From positions 4,970,308-5,034,307 of the forward strand of contig JACDOX010000008.1 of assembly GCA_014549065.1 (NCBI GenBank): 64,000 nucleotides of DNA, given 5' to 3'. Below the pieces are notes generated by a model. It had not been told where the DNA came from and did no database searches. It saw only the letters and a program-made list of their open reading frames with translations. This document shows, piece after piece, positions 11,705 to 24,200 of this stretch. Positions within the stretch are counted from its first letter, which is position 1. Each line of letters opens with the position of its first letter. The translations under genes were made by a program, and so were the position numbers. Source of the DNA: Cardinalis cardinalis. Lineage: Eukaryota > Chordata > Aves > Passeriformes > Cardinalidae.

Positions 11705-14700
11705 TGAAATGTTAAGGTTTCACTCATCTGCAAGTGTGGTTACTGTATGATAGCTTGTTTCTGTGGGAGGTGTGTTCCAGCTCAGTGAACAAGTAGTGTG
11801 AGAGCCTTTTCCCCAGTTCTTTCTTTGAGGGAAAGGTCCCCATAAACCAGGCACAGCCTGGGAGGATTGACTGGTTTGCTTCTAAAACCTTTATGTAATT
11901 CTCTCATCTTTCAGTGCCTGCCTTTGGGCTGACAGCTAACAAATCCTCGTTTTAAGCAGTCAGCTCTCTCCTGGCAGACAATTCAGCATGGTGTTAGTCC
12001 TGTATGTGAGCAGCTTGCTTTGCTGCAAGACAGCAGGGGAACAGGAGGTTGCAGTTTATCTGCTGGTATGGCATCCAAAGCTGGATTTCTTGGAAGAGAG
12101 ATGGTACTGTCTCTTCTCCACTGGAGCAGACATGGGCTGTGCTGAGGGAGTGACTAATGGAGGGAAGTTGAGCAATGAGATGATGAGGCTTGTACAGATG
12201 CCTTCACCTCTTCCTGATAATGGCAGTGGTGAGGAAATCCTTGCTGGGCTTTTTAAGGAAATACTAGGGGGAAAAGAAGCTCACAGAAATATTCAGAGCT
12301 CTGCAGTAAGATCCCCTTCCCCCAGTGGCTTTGGCTGGCCATGAGGGGAGTGGTGCTGGGAGTTTATGAGTGGAACTTGTTGGAGCCCCAAGACAGGCTG
12401 TGGCTGATGGCAGCTACTTACATCTCCTTTCTGTAAGGAAGACCGGCTGCAGCTACTGTTTAGGAGAGGCAGATCCTTTCCCACTTTCTACAGCCGCAGC
12501 CTGAGGAATCAGTCAGCTTTGAAGAGACAGCTGCTGGAGACCTTTTAGGGTTTTGCCCCTCTCAGTAAGCAAGGTCTCAGGAAGCAAGTCCCTCTGTCTA
12601 GTTTTTCCTGTGTTTGCATGGATGGACCTGTCTCCTTTCAGAAGGTAATTTCTGAGTATCACAACCTACTCGTGTTTTCCCCAATGTTTTGTGTCAGTGA
12701 TTTAAAGTGGGCTGGGCTGTCTGTGGCACAGGAAAGTGTGGACAATTAGAGAACTCCTATGGGAAGTAAAACCAGTGTGCTGCAGTAATCTGTACATCCT
12801 TTCCAAATTCTGCAGGGCTGAGGGCTACAGAATTTATGATCTCTCACAAGGTAACTCAGGTTAGAAAGATCTTCAGGATGTCTCTTGTCCAGCCAGTTGC
12901 TTTGGACTTTAACTAGTTGAGTCTTGAAGAAAAACCTTTGAGCATGGAGATGCACAGTCTTTCTAGGCAAAGCATTACTTTGGTTTCTGTTTTCAGGGTT
13001 ATTAGAGGGAAGATGTAAGCTCAGCAGCAGATGCAGGCTGTGTTTTGCCTTAAGCTTCCAAAAGCTTATGACACAGGAGTCTGTACCCTCCTTGAAAGTC
13101 CACAGCATGTCCTCTGTCTGTGGCCAGCAGCAGAGCACCCACATTTGCCTTTTTCCCTTTGATGAGCCTGGCAGGAAGGAGAAGTCTGCAGCTTCGTGGA
13201 TGCTAAGTGATGTTTGCTCCTCTCCACTAATCAACTTCCTACAATCCAGTTCTGATTTGTTTCTAGGGATTTCCTTTTTTTGTACTTGGTACTGCTTATT
13301 CACGCTTGAATCAGGGCCTAGATTGAGCCCCCTGGTTGTCCTTCACTCTGTGCTGCCTGCAAGAAGGACACACATGCTGGGGAGCCACAGTTGCTGGCAG
13401 AGGATGCTCCTGGCAGCTGAAGAAGCCTGTGAGCTGTTGGTATGCAAAGAAGTCAGAGACTGAAACGAGGATGTATTCCAGGACTAGGACTAAATGTAGT
13501 TTCCTAACCTCATGTTGTGACAGTGGCAAATGCCACCAACTAGTAACTAAAACAAGATTTCACACCACAGGGGCAAAAAAACGGGGAATTGTCCTAGAGC
13601 TGTTTAAAAGCTCATTTCTGTTCTTTCCTCTTGCTTTCTCCCACCTCTCCTGCACTTTTCCGCCAGTTTGTTCACTTTGGTGGCTGCTGTCCACTGTTCT
13701 GCTCTTGGGATCTGATGCAGGAAGAGGGGCTGCTCCAATGGTCCTGGCAGCAAAGCTGTGTCTGCCTGTGGCTGAGCTGAAGGGCGAGACTGCGTTGAGC
13801 AACTAAAAGACTTGGCTGAATTGAAAATTGAAGAGCTTGACTGCTCACTTGTTTTGTGAAAGGAACCAAGGCACATTTGCATCTCTTTCTATCTCACACC
13901 CATAAGGAGTTTGCTTAGCTGGAGCTGGGAGGCTCAGTGATCACTTCCGCTAGATGGAAGGAACAAGCTATGTCATGCCCAAATTGCAGTGTGCCAGGGA
14001 TAACGCCTGGGAGGTGTCTGCCCACACACAGCAGAAACAATCGCTGTGTGCTTGCCTGGCCCTTCCTCCTACAAAGCTTCTGGCTCAGTCCAGCTCTGCC
14101 CAGAGGAGCAGCCCAGAACTCTGTGCCAGCTTCTGCTGCAGGCATTGCATGGATGGGGGATTTGGGACACTTCATTCTTGTTTCCTCCATGACCCATGCC
14201 ATTTGATCCTAATAGTGAGATAATATAAATGTACATCTATTTGCTTTTATCATTCTTTGTAGCACCTTTATGTTTTTAGAAAAGGTTAGGTATTTTCAAG
14301 CTGTGCACAAACATCTGACAAAAGCCATTCTTCCATGTTGTGCTTCACATTAGTAGACTGGTCAGTCACCACCATCTGCAAGTCCTAATAGCATTACTGA
14401 CTAGTAGATTGTTTTGTGACATCCTCTGCTTTATGTTCTTCCTCAGGTCAGGGTCAACACACAGCCTCGGGAAAAAGAAGGGGCGGAGAGGAGTACGTAG
14501 AACTGGCTTCTTGCCTACTCAGTATATTCCTCTTCCTGCTTGCTTGTGTTCTGCCATATTTAGAGTTGTTGAAATTGGAGAATTTTACATATGTGAAGTT
14601 TTCTAGCTGATCTAGCCTGCTAGAAAGTCCCCCATGGACGCCAAATATGTGTGAGCTGCACTGTGTTCCGCTAACTGTTCAAGCAAACAAGGAATTGCCT

Positions 14701-15684
14701 CCTTGATGAAAACTTGATGAGGTTACACCTATAGCATGGAAACGTGAGTCTCTCTCTTTGTCATTTTTCTTTCAATGCTTCCCTGGCCTAAAAGCAACAC
14801 TCCAGACTAGCGTTAGTTCCACAGCTCTGATTTGTTTGGTCTGATTTTGCAGTTAGAGCTCAGTTCCCCACTAAAACCCTGTGGTTTTTAGCCATATTTG
14901 ATTTTTAAGTGAGCCATCTTTACTAGACAGTCAAAATATGGATCATAGCTTACATAGGGGAGAGTCATTGGAATCATAGCATGTAGTGTGGGTCTCTGGT
15001 CTGCTGTAAGATGTCATCCCCAAGTCTTGCAGTCTCAGGCCTGCAAGCTGCATCCTGTTGTCTTTGTGGCTGGAGTGGGCAGAAATGATGGGAAATGCCT
15101 CAGAGAAAGGTGCTGGCAGGCAAAGACCATCCCTGTCTGAGGTCAAGAAAAGGCAGACAAGTTCTTCACACAACAATCACTGGAGGAGCTGCAGCAGTCC
15201 TGGACAAGAGCCCTTGAGGTGTTTTCCCAGCAATCTAGGGGCCAGCAGAACAGGAAAAACCAGGGCTGCTTGGTGTGAGATGCCAACCATTTCATGACCA
15301 GAAAAGGGAGAGACAGAACGAAACTCTTCGTGTAAGTACACACTAGTCTCTCTCTTACTGAAGTTTCTCAAGTAGGAAGTGGCCAAGTAGTCTTAGAGCA
15401 TACCTGTGGGAAAACAGAACATTTTACTTAAGCTTCATGAGGTGTTGAGAGAAGGGGAGAGAGTTGAAGGGATACTTTCAGTGTAGTCTGTTTTAAAATA
15501 GACTATTTTTAGGGCTTTTATACAGGGCAGATTTGAAAATAACAAGTGACAGTGTCTAAATGCACAGATAAAGGCTGGATCAGTTTCAAAAGATGCTGAA
15601 GTGGGTTAAATGCCGAATTTCTGCTGGCTTCTGAACTTCACCTCTGTCCTCACATGAAGGGGAAAACCAGTAATGTTTCCACAT

Positions 15685-15737
15685 ACATAGCTTTGTACTT
15701 ATGGGCTTCTCTTACATAGCTTTGTACTTATGGGCTT
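15685..15737 (+). repeat. Tandem duplication, 29-base unit
   Basis: The unit starting ACATAGCTTTGTACTTATGG at 15685-15713 is repeated from 15714 to 15737 with no mismatch over 24 bases. The second copy is incomplete. The perfect identity suggests a recent local duplication. Confidence 0.9.
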
Positions 15738-17059
15738 TTAGCCACAATCATTTCTAAACAGGAGGTTTGACAGGAAGGGGCCATGCTTTCTGAAGTGCAC
15801 CTCTGGGCTGGAAAAGAAACCAGAAGAATGTGAGTCCTTTGGGACCTGAGAAAAGGCTGCAAAATGAGAAAACTGGCCTAGATTTTTCCAAGGTACCACA
15901 GGGCTGGCTATGGAGTCGAACAGAGATCTCCCCAAGGGCCTGGTGCAGGTGGAGTACCCAGATGGCAGCAAACCCGGCAGGCCTGCCAGGAGCACAGGGC
16001 AGCTCTGTGCTCCAGTGGTCCTGGGCCAAGGCTCCAGACTGAGCTCAGGAAAGGATGGCTGACCTGCTATCAGGTGCTGGGGCTGTTCAGTATTTCTGCA
16101 CACCCAGTCTTCAGGGCACCAGTGTTCTTCATGCAACTGCTACTGTGTACACAGACACATCCAAGCCTTGTATATAAGGCATGACCAAAAATCTTTTCCT
16201 GCAATAAGTCACAGCTCAAGGCATTCAAAATTAGTAGCACCTTTTGAGGACACCTTAATCTTAGTGTCTTCCACTTTCCTCCAAGTTCTCTGTCGTCCTG
16301 GTCTGATAACACATAGCTGAAGCTAACTGACAGGCAAATTGTGGGATCTACAGCAATCCGCTGTCTGTCCGTACAAAACCTTGGTAATCAAACTGTTCAG
16401 TGCCTTTTAAAGGAATTTATCAGCCAGTCATGCAGATACATCTTAAATCCTAATACCATGCTTGCACTTCTGCCATGAAAAAATGTTCTAGTGGATTTGT
16501 TTTCATATTTTCAGGCAATGATGTAGCATCACAGACAGAACCAAGTTGCTTCTGAAATAATTTTTTTTAAGAAATCAAAATATAGAGGCATGGGATGTCA
16601 CGCTTCTTGGCCCGTCTGTAGCCATCTGTATATTTAACACTTTGTCTGATGGCAGCTGAAAGTTTCTGCTGACACCGTAACTATGCTGTGAGGTAGTTCT
16701 GGTTTAATTTCTGAGACTAGATATATCAATAAATTAGTTCTTATTTAACTGAAAAATCTTTGTTATCCTTATCTGGACATGAATAAATCCCCCCCAAAAT
16801 TTTTTGTTTATTTGATCTAGTATTCTAGCTGATCTGAAGCAGTAGTCCCCATCTAGGGTGCAACTGAGCTCAGGGGTTGGTAGTATCAGATGGGATGGAA
16901 GCCAGCCTGGCTCAGTGTTCAGCACTGGGTATCCGGGTACAGATCCAAGAACAGGGCAGGCAGACAGTTATTTCCCTAGAATACACCTGCAGCAATTTGA
17001 TTTAGGGACTTTTTGACCAAAGGAGTCACTCAGGTTTGTACATAAACACCTTCAGTTGT

Positions 17060-17830
17060 CTCCAATTGCAGCCTGGCCTTAATCTTACCTTTTGTATGGA
17101 AGCATTTTTAAATCTTTCCCACTGCTCTTCTCTGAGCCCTGTACTTTCTGCTATGTCCTTCTTCAGATGGCAGGACCAGAAGTACACAGTCTTTGGGATG
17201 CAGATGCACTGCTGTGCTATTCTCCATTGTGTTCACTATCCCTTCCCAAAGTATCACAAACACTTAATTTTCTAACTGTTATGGAATATAAACTAAGTTG
17301 ACATTATTTTTAAGAATAGGCCCAAGAGCCCATCTTGATATAATGAGGTCAGAAGTGTTTTTCCCATGTCCTTTCTTTTGAATTTCAGTACAGGTTGCAG
17401 TTTTCCTGCTGTCTTCTCACCTTGTCACTTGATAGCATATGGTTGTTTTGAAGCTCTTCACAGATAACCCTTCTGTTTTACTCAGCATATCCTCATGCCA
17501 CCAGGAGATTTGTCACATTTATTACTCACTCATTTGCCAGGTAATTTACTAAGTTCCAAACATCATGGCCTTCAACACTCATCCCTCTGAATCTGCCCTG
17601 GTGAACTCCCTCTGTCATGAAGGTTTGCTCCTTATAAACACCTTTTATTTCCTGTCCTTTAATCATTCATCCACTCATTATCCTGTGAATTTATATTCCT
17701 AGGGATCCTTTGGGGAAGCAGCTTGCTTCATGGACCTCCAGTAGGATAAGCAGGTGCTTTTATGCACTGAGCCTTTTTTGTCCATGCACTTCATGGCCAC
17801 TTCAAAGGCTTCTAATAGTTTCCAGCAAGA
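17060..17830 (-). mobile_element. Old CR1-type LINE relic, antisense
   Basis: Read on the plus strand, this block follows the order of the reverse complement of amniote CR1/L3-like elements. It has a stretch like TGCTATGTCCTTCTTCAG with ACCAGAAGTACACAGT, then CTCTTCACAG and AGATTTGTCACATTTATTAC. These are followed by CCTTTTATTTCCTGTCCTTT with AATCATTCATCCA, and CACTTCAAAGGCTTCTAATA. The reverse-transcriptase frame is destroyed by many stops and indels, so it is an inactive fossil. The family call rests on remembered consensus sequence and the boundaries are approximate. Confidence 0.6.
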
Positions 17831-20639
17831 AGAAAACATGGGAGATGAAAAGTGAGAGACAGGGAATGTACCAGTATTACCTCTCTTCTGCAGACACCCC
17901 AGTAGGTACAGAGTTCATCCAGGATGCTGGAAGACTCTGCTTCATTGCATCCTCTCTTCAAGGGGATTTGATATTGCATCTTCCAGGGAAGCATCCCAGC
18001 TACCAGACTATTAGCTTAGCTTCTATTTTCTCCCAGCTTTTCTTGACAGATCTCCTTCATTTGGCCTAAAATATACATTGACTCAGATATGGGAATTTAT
18101 AGCCTGGTGACTGTCCTTTAGGTTCTATTTTATCCTCTGCTGTTTCAGTGATCATCGGGTTCCTCCAGTTGAAAGTGGAACCAATGGCAATGAAAATGAC
18201 TGACAGAACTGCATGCAGCCCACACATGAGGAAGATTGAGAGTGAAAGATATAGAACTGAAGAGGCCTCTTTCAACTACCTCCTTCAAATGAAGTCCCGT
18301 CTCCATCCTTCACCTGCTCCTTTTTCTCCCAGAGAGAACCTAAACTATTGAACAGTCTTGCAGTGTCTTCAGATACTTTGATGCATATGGGAAAAAGGCT
18401 GGAGAGAAAACCACTGGAAGTGGAACAATGCAGGGACGTGCGTGCCTAGAACTCCTACAGTGGGGAAAGGGATGGGGACCGAAAATCTAGCAGTTAAGTA
18501 GGAAGGAGAAACCTGAGAAACAGGATTACCAAATCCTGTGCTGCACTTGGAGAAGTTGGAAGACCCAATTTAAAAAAACAGCATGGGGAAATAGCAGGTT
18601 TGAGGCACACACAGTTGCCTTGGTGCAGGACCTGCAAGTAATCCTTGGAATCGAGAACAGGTTAGGAGATAGGAAAAGAAGTGGGGAGATGCTGAGAGGC
18701 ATGAAGAGCTCCCAGCAAGTGTGATGCCCTGGGAGCCCCCTGTTAAGCCCTCACCATATCTGAGATTTCCCCCAGTGCTCTGGCAAGCTGCAAGCCAGTT
18801 TCAGCTCAACTTTTTGGCCTGGGTTAGATCTTCAGAGCATTTCCCTTTCTTGTGGATGTCCCCGCTCTGAGCAAGTGTCTTGTGGATATTCAAAACCCCC
18901 TGCAGAGGAAGGGAAAGCAGAGGTGAACATTACCAGGTGATGGGGTGACAAGGATATAGCTGAAACCAGGTAGGTATAGGAGGGGTTACAATGAAGTCAA
19001 ATGGCAGCTGATCAGCAGGGATCAATTTTGGCAAGCTTTGCTGCATGTGCCTGCACTTGACGGCACATGGCCTGCTGTTTGATGGCTTTGACTTTGGGAA
19101 TTTTTTTTTTTTTTTAATTATCCATGCCATGTCCCTCATATCTTCCCCTCCAAGTTGTGTCTTCCTCCTTGACTTTTTCCCCTGCTTTTGCAACATCTGT
19201 GAGATTAAGGAACTTTAGGTTTAGGATTAAACTAAGGTTTAATCTTTAGGTTTACAGAAATGATATAAAGCTCTGGATAAGGGCCACTTACCCAGCTGAG
19301 CCCTTTGGCACTTCTGTCCTTAGAACCTTCCAGATGTAAATCACTGCTCTCTCTTGCCTGGGTAAAACAAAGCACTTGCACTTATCCCAGAGAGACTAAT
19401 CCTGCTGTGTTCCCTTAGGATGAGCTAGGCACAATGAGACTTTTTTGGTAACTATTGTCTGAGATAAAACTAGAAACCCTTTGTATCTTATTAGCCAATA
19501 CAATGATACTCTGATGCACTTTGTAATTCACTTTTTATTCATGAGGCTTGACAGCCATTTCCACAATGTGCTTCAGGACTGTGTGGTCTCCATGGAGAGT
19601 TTTCTTCTTTCTGTGCCAGGTACTGTGGAAATTGAGAGACGATGAAAAAATTGTTTATGCGTGGTAGCTTTCCTCCATGTTTTTTAAAAAGGCAGGAGAA
19701 AACAGTAAGCTATTGCCAAGACAGACCCAAGAACTTGGCTTCAATACTCTTTTAATCTCCTTGGCCTCATAATAATTCGGACCTAGCTGCTTCTCTCATC
19801 ACTACCATGATTTCTTCAGATGTACTCAAAGCTCTTGGATATTGCCAGGTCCAAGAGGCTTTTGGAATGCCACAAGGTTGAGTCTGTTTCACATTCCAGT
19901 CACTGCCCTTATCAAGCACCCAGTTCTTGGAACAGCATTCTGATGGGTGGGAGCTGCTCAGATGGTGGCAAAAACCCCTTGACTTGGAAAGGATTTTCAG
20001 CTGTGGAGAGGATTTCTGATCCATGCCAGATGAAGCTAATAAGATCTGCACTGAATTCAGGATGTGCTGGCTCACATTGGGTAGAATTTTGGCAGCTTGC
20101 ATGGCTGTCAGATTGCAATGTTATATGCCTTCAATGGCAGACAGGAACTGGGAGAAGAGCAGATTGTGGCCTGCCAGGCAGCTGGGAAGTAGACTGATGC
20201 AGTAGGAGGGATCATACATGGCTGAGAACACCAACTTGTGTAATGATGAACAGGAGGTGAGTACGAGCCACAAAATCCTAGCCTTGTCTTTAGCGTGTTT
20301 TTCTGACCAGTCTGACAAGGAAAAAAAAAACCAACAGACCATTGGAAAAATGAAGAGTGCAACATCTGAGAAATTCCCAACCTTTGCCAAGCAATATTTG
20401 CATACAGGGGCAAGGAGGTCTTTGAAATATTTTTCTTGTGGCAACTGGGTTAGGACTTCTAGCTGAAGTCCACTGGTTCAGTGAATATAGCAACATCTTT
20501 GACCTTGATCACAAGAAATCAGGCCATGTTCTGTGTAAATGCATGTCCCAGAGTGTGACTAGAACATGTCTAATGTGTCTCAGAGAAGTTCTATTTTAGT
20601 AGGGCTGCTGCTTTGTAAGAGACTACTTTCAGTCGCTCC
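17831..20639. other. Intergenic DNA, no gene recognised
   Basis: No supportable gene. The stretch includes a 15-base T run at 19101-19115 and a small telomere-like, hairpin-forming patch at 19214-19255. Open frames up to about 125 residues at 19.8-20.5 kb overlap each other on both strands and match nothing I know. The first part (17.83-18.35 kb) might be more of the neighbouring repeat, but I cannot identify it. Confidence 0.5.
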
Positions 20640-21200
20640 TGATTCAGCCACCCTCAAGGTTTCAGGCACCCCTGAAGGCCTTTCTAGCTGGCCCCGCAGG
20701 ACGCGCAGTCCTCCTCCCCGCCGCAGGGAGCTGAAAGTTCGTGTGGATGCAGACATGGAAACGTCCCCAGCTGGACACGCGGCACTCCCCGGGCAGCAGC
20801 CTGCCGGCGGGATCGGCGGGCAGTCAGTCCTTCCCTCGCTTTGCCTCCTGCCCCGTGGGGCAGGTGCGGGGCTCCTCTCGCTAGGGGCCGCAGAACGGCG
20901 CGGAGAAGCCCGGCAGGGAAGATGCGCAGAGCTGCCTGGCGGCAGGGGGACAGAGACCCTGGTAAGCCACGGGGAGGACTTTTTTACTTTTCCACGAAGT
21001 AAAAGGGAAGGGAAGCTCCTACAGCCCTCCCTGCGCCGGAAGGGCCGTGAGGGCTGGGAAGGCGCGGGGCGCCCTCTGCTGGCGCCTGCCGGCAGCGGCA
21101 GCGGGGGCTGCCCAGGCCGGCGTGGCCAGGGCCGGCGCTCTGGGGACGGCGATCTTGGACAGGCCCTTTCACGTCTCTCGGATTCCCGGTGAGAGCAGGG
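20640..21200 (+). promoter_or_regulatory. Isolated CpG island, possible promoter or boundary element
   Basis: About 550 bases are strikingly rich in CpG and G+C compared with the AT-rich flanks; for example, the line at 20761-20820 alone holds seven or more CpGs. Two plus-strand splice-donor matches lie inside it, CTG|GTAAGC at 20961/20962 and CCG|GTGAGA at 21188/21189. A CTCF-like motif is at 21069-21083. Open frames of about 210 residues exist on both strands at once, as usual in stop-poor GC-rich DNA, and look low-complexity, so I do not call a protein. It may be a distal first exon of the downstream gene, the start of a non-coding RNA, or a chromatin boundary. Confidence 0.6.
21069..21083 (-). 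promoter_or_regulatory. CTCF-like binding motif
   Basis: GCGCCCTCTGCTGGC on the plus strand is the reverse complement of GCCAGCAGAGGGCGC, a very common form of the vertebrate CTCF core. The motif therefore points along the minus strand. Occupancy is not known from sequence. Confidence 0.6.
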
Positions 21201-24200
21201 TCCGCGAGAGTTCATGTTTGTGAAATATTTTGAAAGCTGCTTGTAAAAGATGTCGAGTAGGAGCCGTTGTCTCTGCTAATAAAAACCATTGTGCAGGAGC
21301 ANGTTGCTGCTGAAATTGTGAAAAGAGGTGGTGCAGCCACACTTGGGGACTGCATTGATGCCCGGGTTACGGCAATAAATTGCTCTCCTTTGCAAACCTA
21401 AATCCTGTCTGCTGGGGAAAAGATGCCAAAGCCTACAATTATAATTTTTAATTGGTGTGTCCACATGTTACTTCCAGAATAAATGTTGTGTTTTCTTTAA
21501 GAAACCAGGGCTGATTTATCTTTGGTTTTCAGCTGTGTTTCTGAGGGGTAACTGTGTTTCTCAGCAAGTAAATGCTCTTGATATTACATAGCTGTCATGA
21601 GAAGGAAGACGACATGCTGGTAGTTTGGCAGCAGTTCCCTAGTAAAAGAAAGCATATAATGATCTTATTGCATGATTTCCCTATTTTCCTCTTGTTCCAT
21701 ATCTTCCAGAGATGAAGGCTGGAGAGTAAAATTACACATTTTACACATCTTTGTTTTCTAGCAAAACTCACTTTTCTCAAGAATGCTCTTTGAACTTTTT
21801 GTNAGTGGCAGCTCTGCTCAATCCCTGCTTCTCCTCCTACCTTTCAAGGTTGTAAGGTGTTTTAGATGAGTAATGTGATTGTCATAGGCCATTTTCCTCC
21901 TGCTGTGCCGAATCAAGGCTGTAGACAGCCGAGTTTCTTCTCAGCGGGTAGAATCACCTGCCAAGTGGTGAGAAGTGTGCAGTTTCTGCTTTTTACATTC
22001 ACTGTTGTGGACTAATGGATGTGATTCGTAATCTTAAAGCAGCAATACAACATACATCAGCTACACTTTAGTGTTTCTTGGGATGAAGTTTTCAGTTGTT
22101 CAGCTGGGTGTAAAGTGGATGTGTGGTCACTTTAACGAATAAGCATCATCTGTAAAATTGCTGCTGCAAATATTTGTCAGCTAAAAGAAANTTGCTGACT
22201 GTTTTTTGATGCATTTCAGTTATGCACGTAAGGTAAGTATAAAAATAATGCTGGAATGTATTCATCTGTATGTGAAGAGCTGGTTTTCTCGTAGGGTTTA
22301 TGAAACAGAGCTTTTGCCTGATTAGGAGGTTCTTTCCTAGGGGTGGGTGGCAGTCCACTGGACCCAAGGAGCAGCCGGATGCTGCATGTGGCTGCCACTG
22401 CTGCCTGGGACCACAAATTGGCAGCCANACTGGGTACATTGAAAAGCAGCCACAGTGGGTACATTAAAAAGAAAAGGCAACAGGAGTAGGTACACTCTGT
22501 ACGCCTGTGCCCCAACAATGTCCTGAAAGCCAGCCTGCTCTTCCCCCTGTCTATGTCTATTGNTATCACCATCAAATTCTTTCAGCCCTTTTTCTTCATA
22601 GGCTGAGAGCTGAGGCACACAGTTGTATTCAGTTGAACAAGCTGAAAAAGAACAAGCAGTTTGATGAGGGGTGAAAAATTTGTCCTTACAGATTTGGCTG
22701 AAGAGTATTCTATCCCTGTGGTCCTCCCAGGGCAAGACAAACGCTTCAGTAATGAAGTTGTATGTAGTGAGCCCTAGCCTTCCTGGCAACAACCAGCAAG
22801 AATGGAAGACAAAACTTAACTCACCTGCTGCTGGAAGCTCATCCTTCTACACCTATCTAATTTTGAATAAAAGAAAATGTGGCTCAGCAAAACTCTTAAA
22901 TCCTTCCAAAAATGGACTCCATTCCTACCTTTGAAAAGGAGGTGAAAGAATGCTGGCAGGTAACCTGCCAAGCTGCTATCTTTCTCTGATAGATTTGCTT
23001 CTTCTATCCTCATTATCCTGCTTGTAAGAAATGTTTTGAGAATCTAATTTTTGGACTCCATGCGAGCAAATGCAATTCCCTGATGTCCTGCTAATGCTGT
23101 TGTGGGAAAGAGACTGTATAATACCAGTGGCAACTCATGCAGAGACCTGCCTGTCCTCCTGGAAGCTGCAGCATTTCTCATCCCCACTACTGCCACAATG
23201 ACATGAGATTGGTCCTTATCCTACATAATGTTTGCAAGTGCTGCAGCCAGCAAGGAGGACACAGGGTATTTAAACACAGAGATCTTTCCCTCTGCTCAGC
23301 AAATGAAAGATATTTGAAGTCCTCTAGCTATTCTTCTTGGGGAGGCCATCAGCTGCAGCATGAGGAACCTAAGGGCCTACCAGAAGGCCAGATGTTGTGT
23401 TCTCAGTAAGGNTGGCCCAGAGATCATGTTGTCACTCACAATAACACATCATCTCATGTTCTTGCTGGGCTCATCCTTCAGATTAAAATCATCTTTTTAG
23501 CCACATCTGACAGGTCGTGTTCCTCTGCTCCACAGAATTCTCAGCATTTGAAACCAGTTTGAAAAGGCTCATCAGTCCCACAGGTACTTGGCAGTCAGTG
23601 TGCAGCCAGAACTGTGCAATGTTACAGAGCAGAGAACAAGTATACATGTAATTGTGATTGGGAATATTTACACCTTCCTACAATGATTTGTTCATCTAGC
23701 TAGAAGCTGGAGAGTGGTTTCATGAAACTTAACACCACAGGTCTGAAATAAACATGTTTTTTGTACATCCACATTGCCAAGGTGAATAGATTATTGATTT
23801 TGCAAAAACAGTTGAGTGGTCCATGGGAGGTCAGCTAGCCCAAGTTAGAAGCGCTGTTAAAGCCTGATGTGAATTTGGAGAGGAGGAGTGGGGAGAGGCT
23901 CCCCCTGCTTAAAACCTTATGTTAATGATGTAGTCACAGCATGCTTGGGATGGGTTCCCCTGACTTTTTACCCTTCTTCTCTAGCCCAGGTCCTCTCAGG
24001 AGTAAGAAGCCTTTTGTCTGTGAAACTCTAATCCTGAAGGGATCCCAGTCTCCAGCACTCCCCCAGATCTCTGCCTTGGTGTGTTCAGCATGTTTTCAGA
24101 AGCTTGGTGGAGCAGAGGAGTTGCCTGATATTGACTGACTGTCTGTGTGATATGAGAGAGCAAGGCATCAAAGAGCACCAATCTTGGTTTCTGGTCAGAG

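Larger units (their letters stand above)
10301..17059. other. Intergenic DNA, no gene recognised
   Basis: No coding exon, RNA gene or clear transposon relic is supported. Numerous overlapping open frames on both strands at 12.7-14.6 kb have no recognisable product and arise in moderately GC-rich sequence. Noted within: a G-rich tract with a G-quadruplex pattern at 11681-11704 and a 29-base tandem duplication at 15685-15737. Confidence 0.6.

Noticed and set aside
12746..13303. Minus-strand open frame of 185 residues
   Set aside because: It is the longest frame outside the CpG islands, but has no recognisable motif, overlaps other frames and lacks promoter or splice context. Conservation testing (for example a dN/dS or PhyloCSF test) would decide.
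20566..21215. Open frames of 208 and 211 residues on opposite strands over the CpG island
   Set aside because: Both strands are open because the sequence is GC-rich and stop-poor. The products are low-complexity Gly/Pro/Arg/Ser and match no family I know.
22330..22480. Possible old repeat with GCATGTGGCTGCCACTGC and a doubled GGGTACATT motif
   Set aside because: Vaguely similar to sauropsid DNA-transposon relics, but the match from memory is too weak to name.
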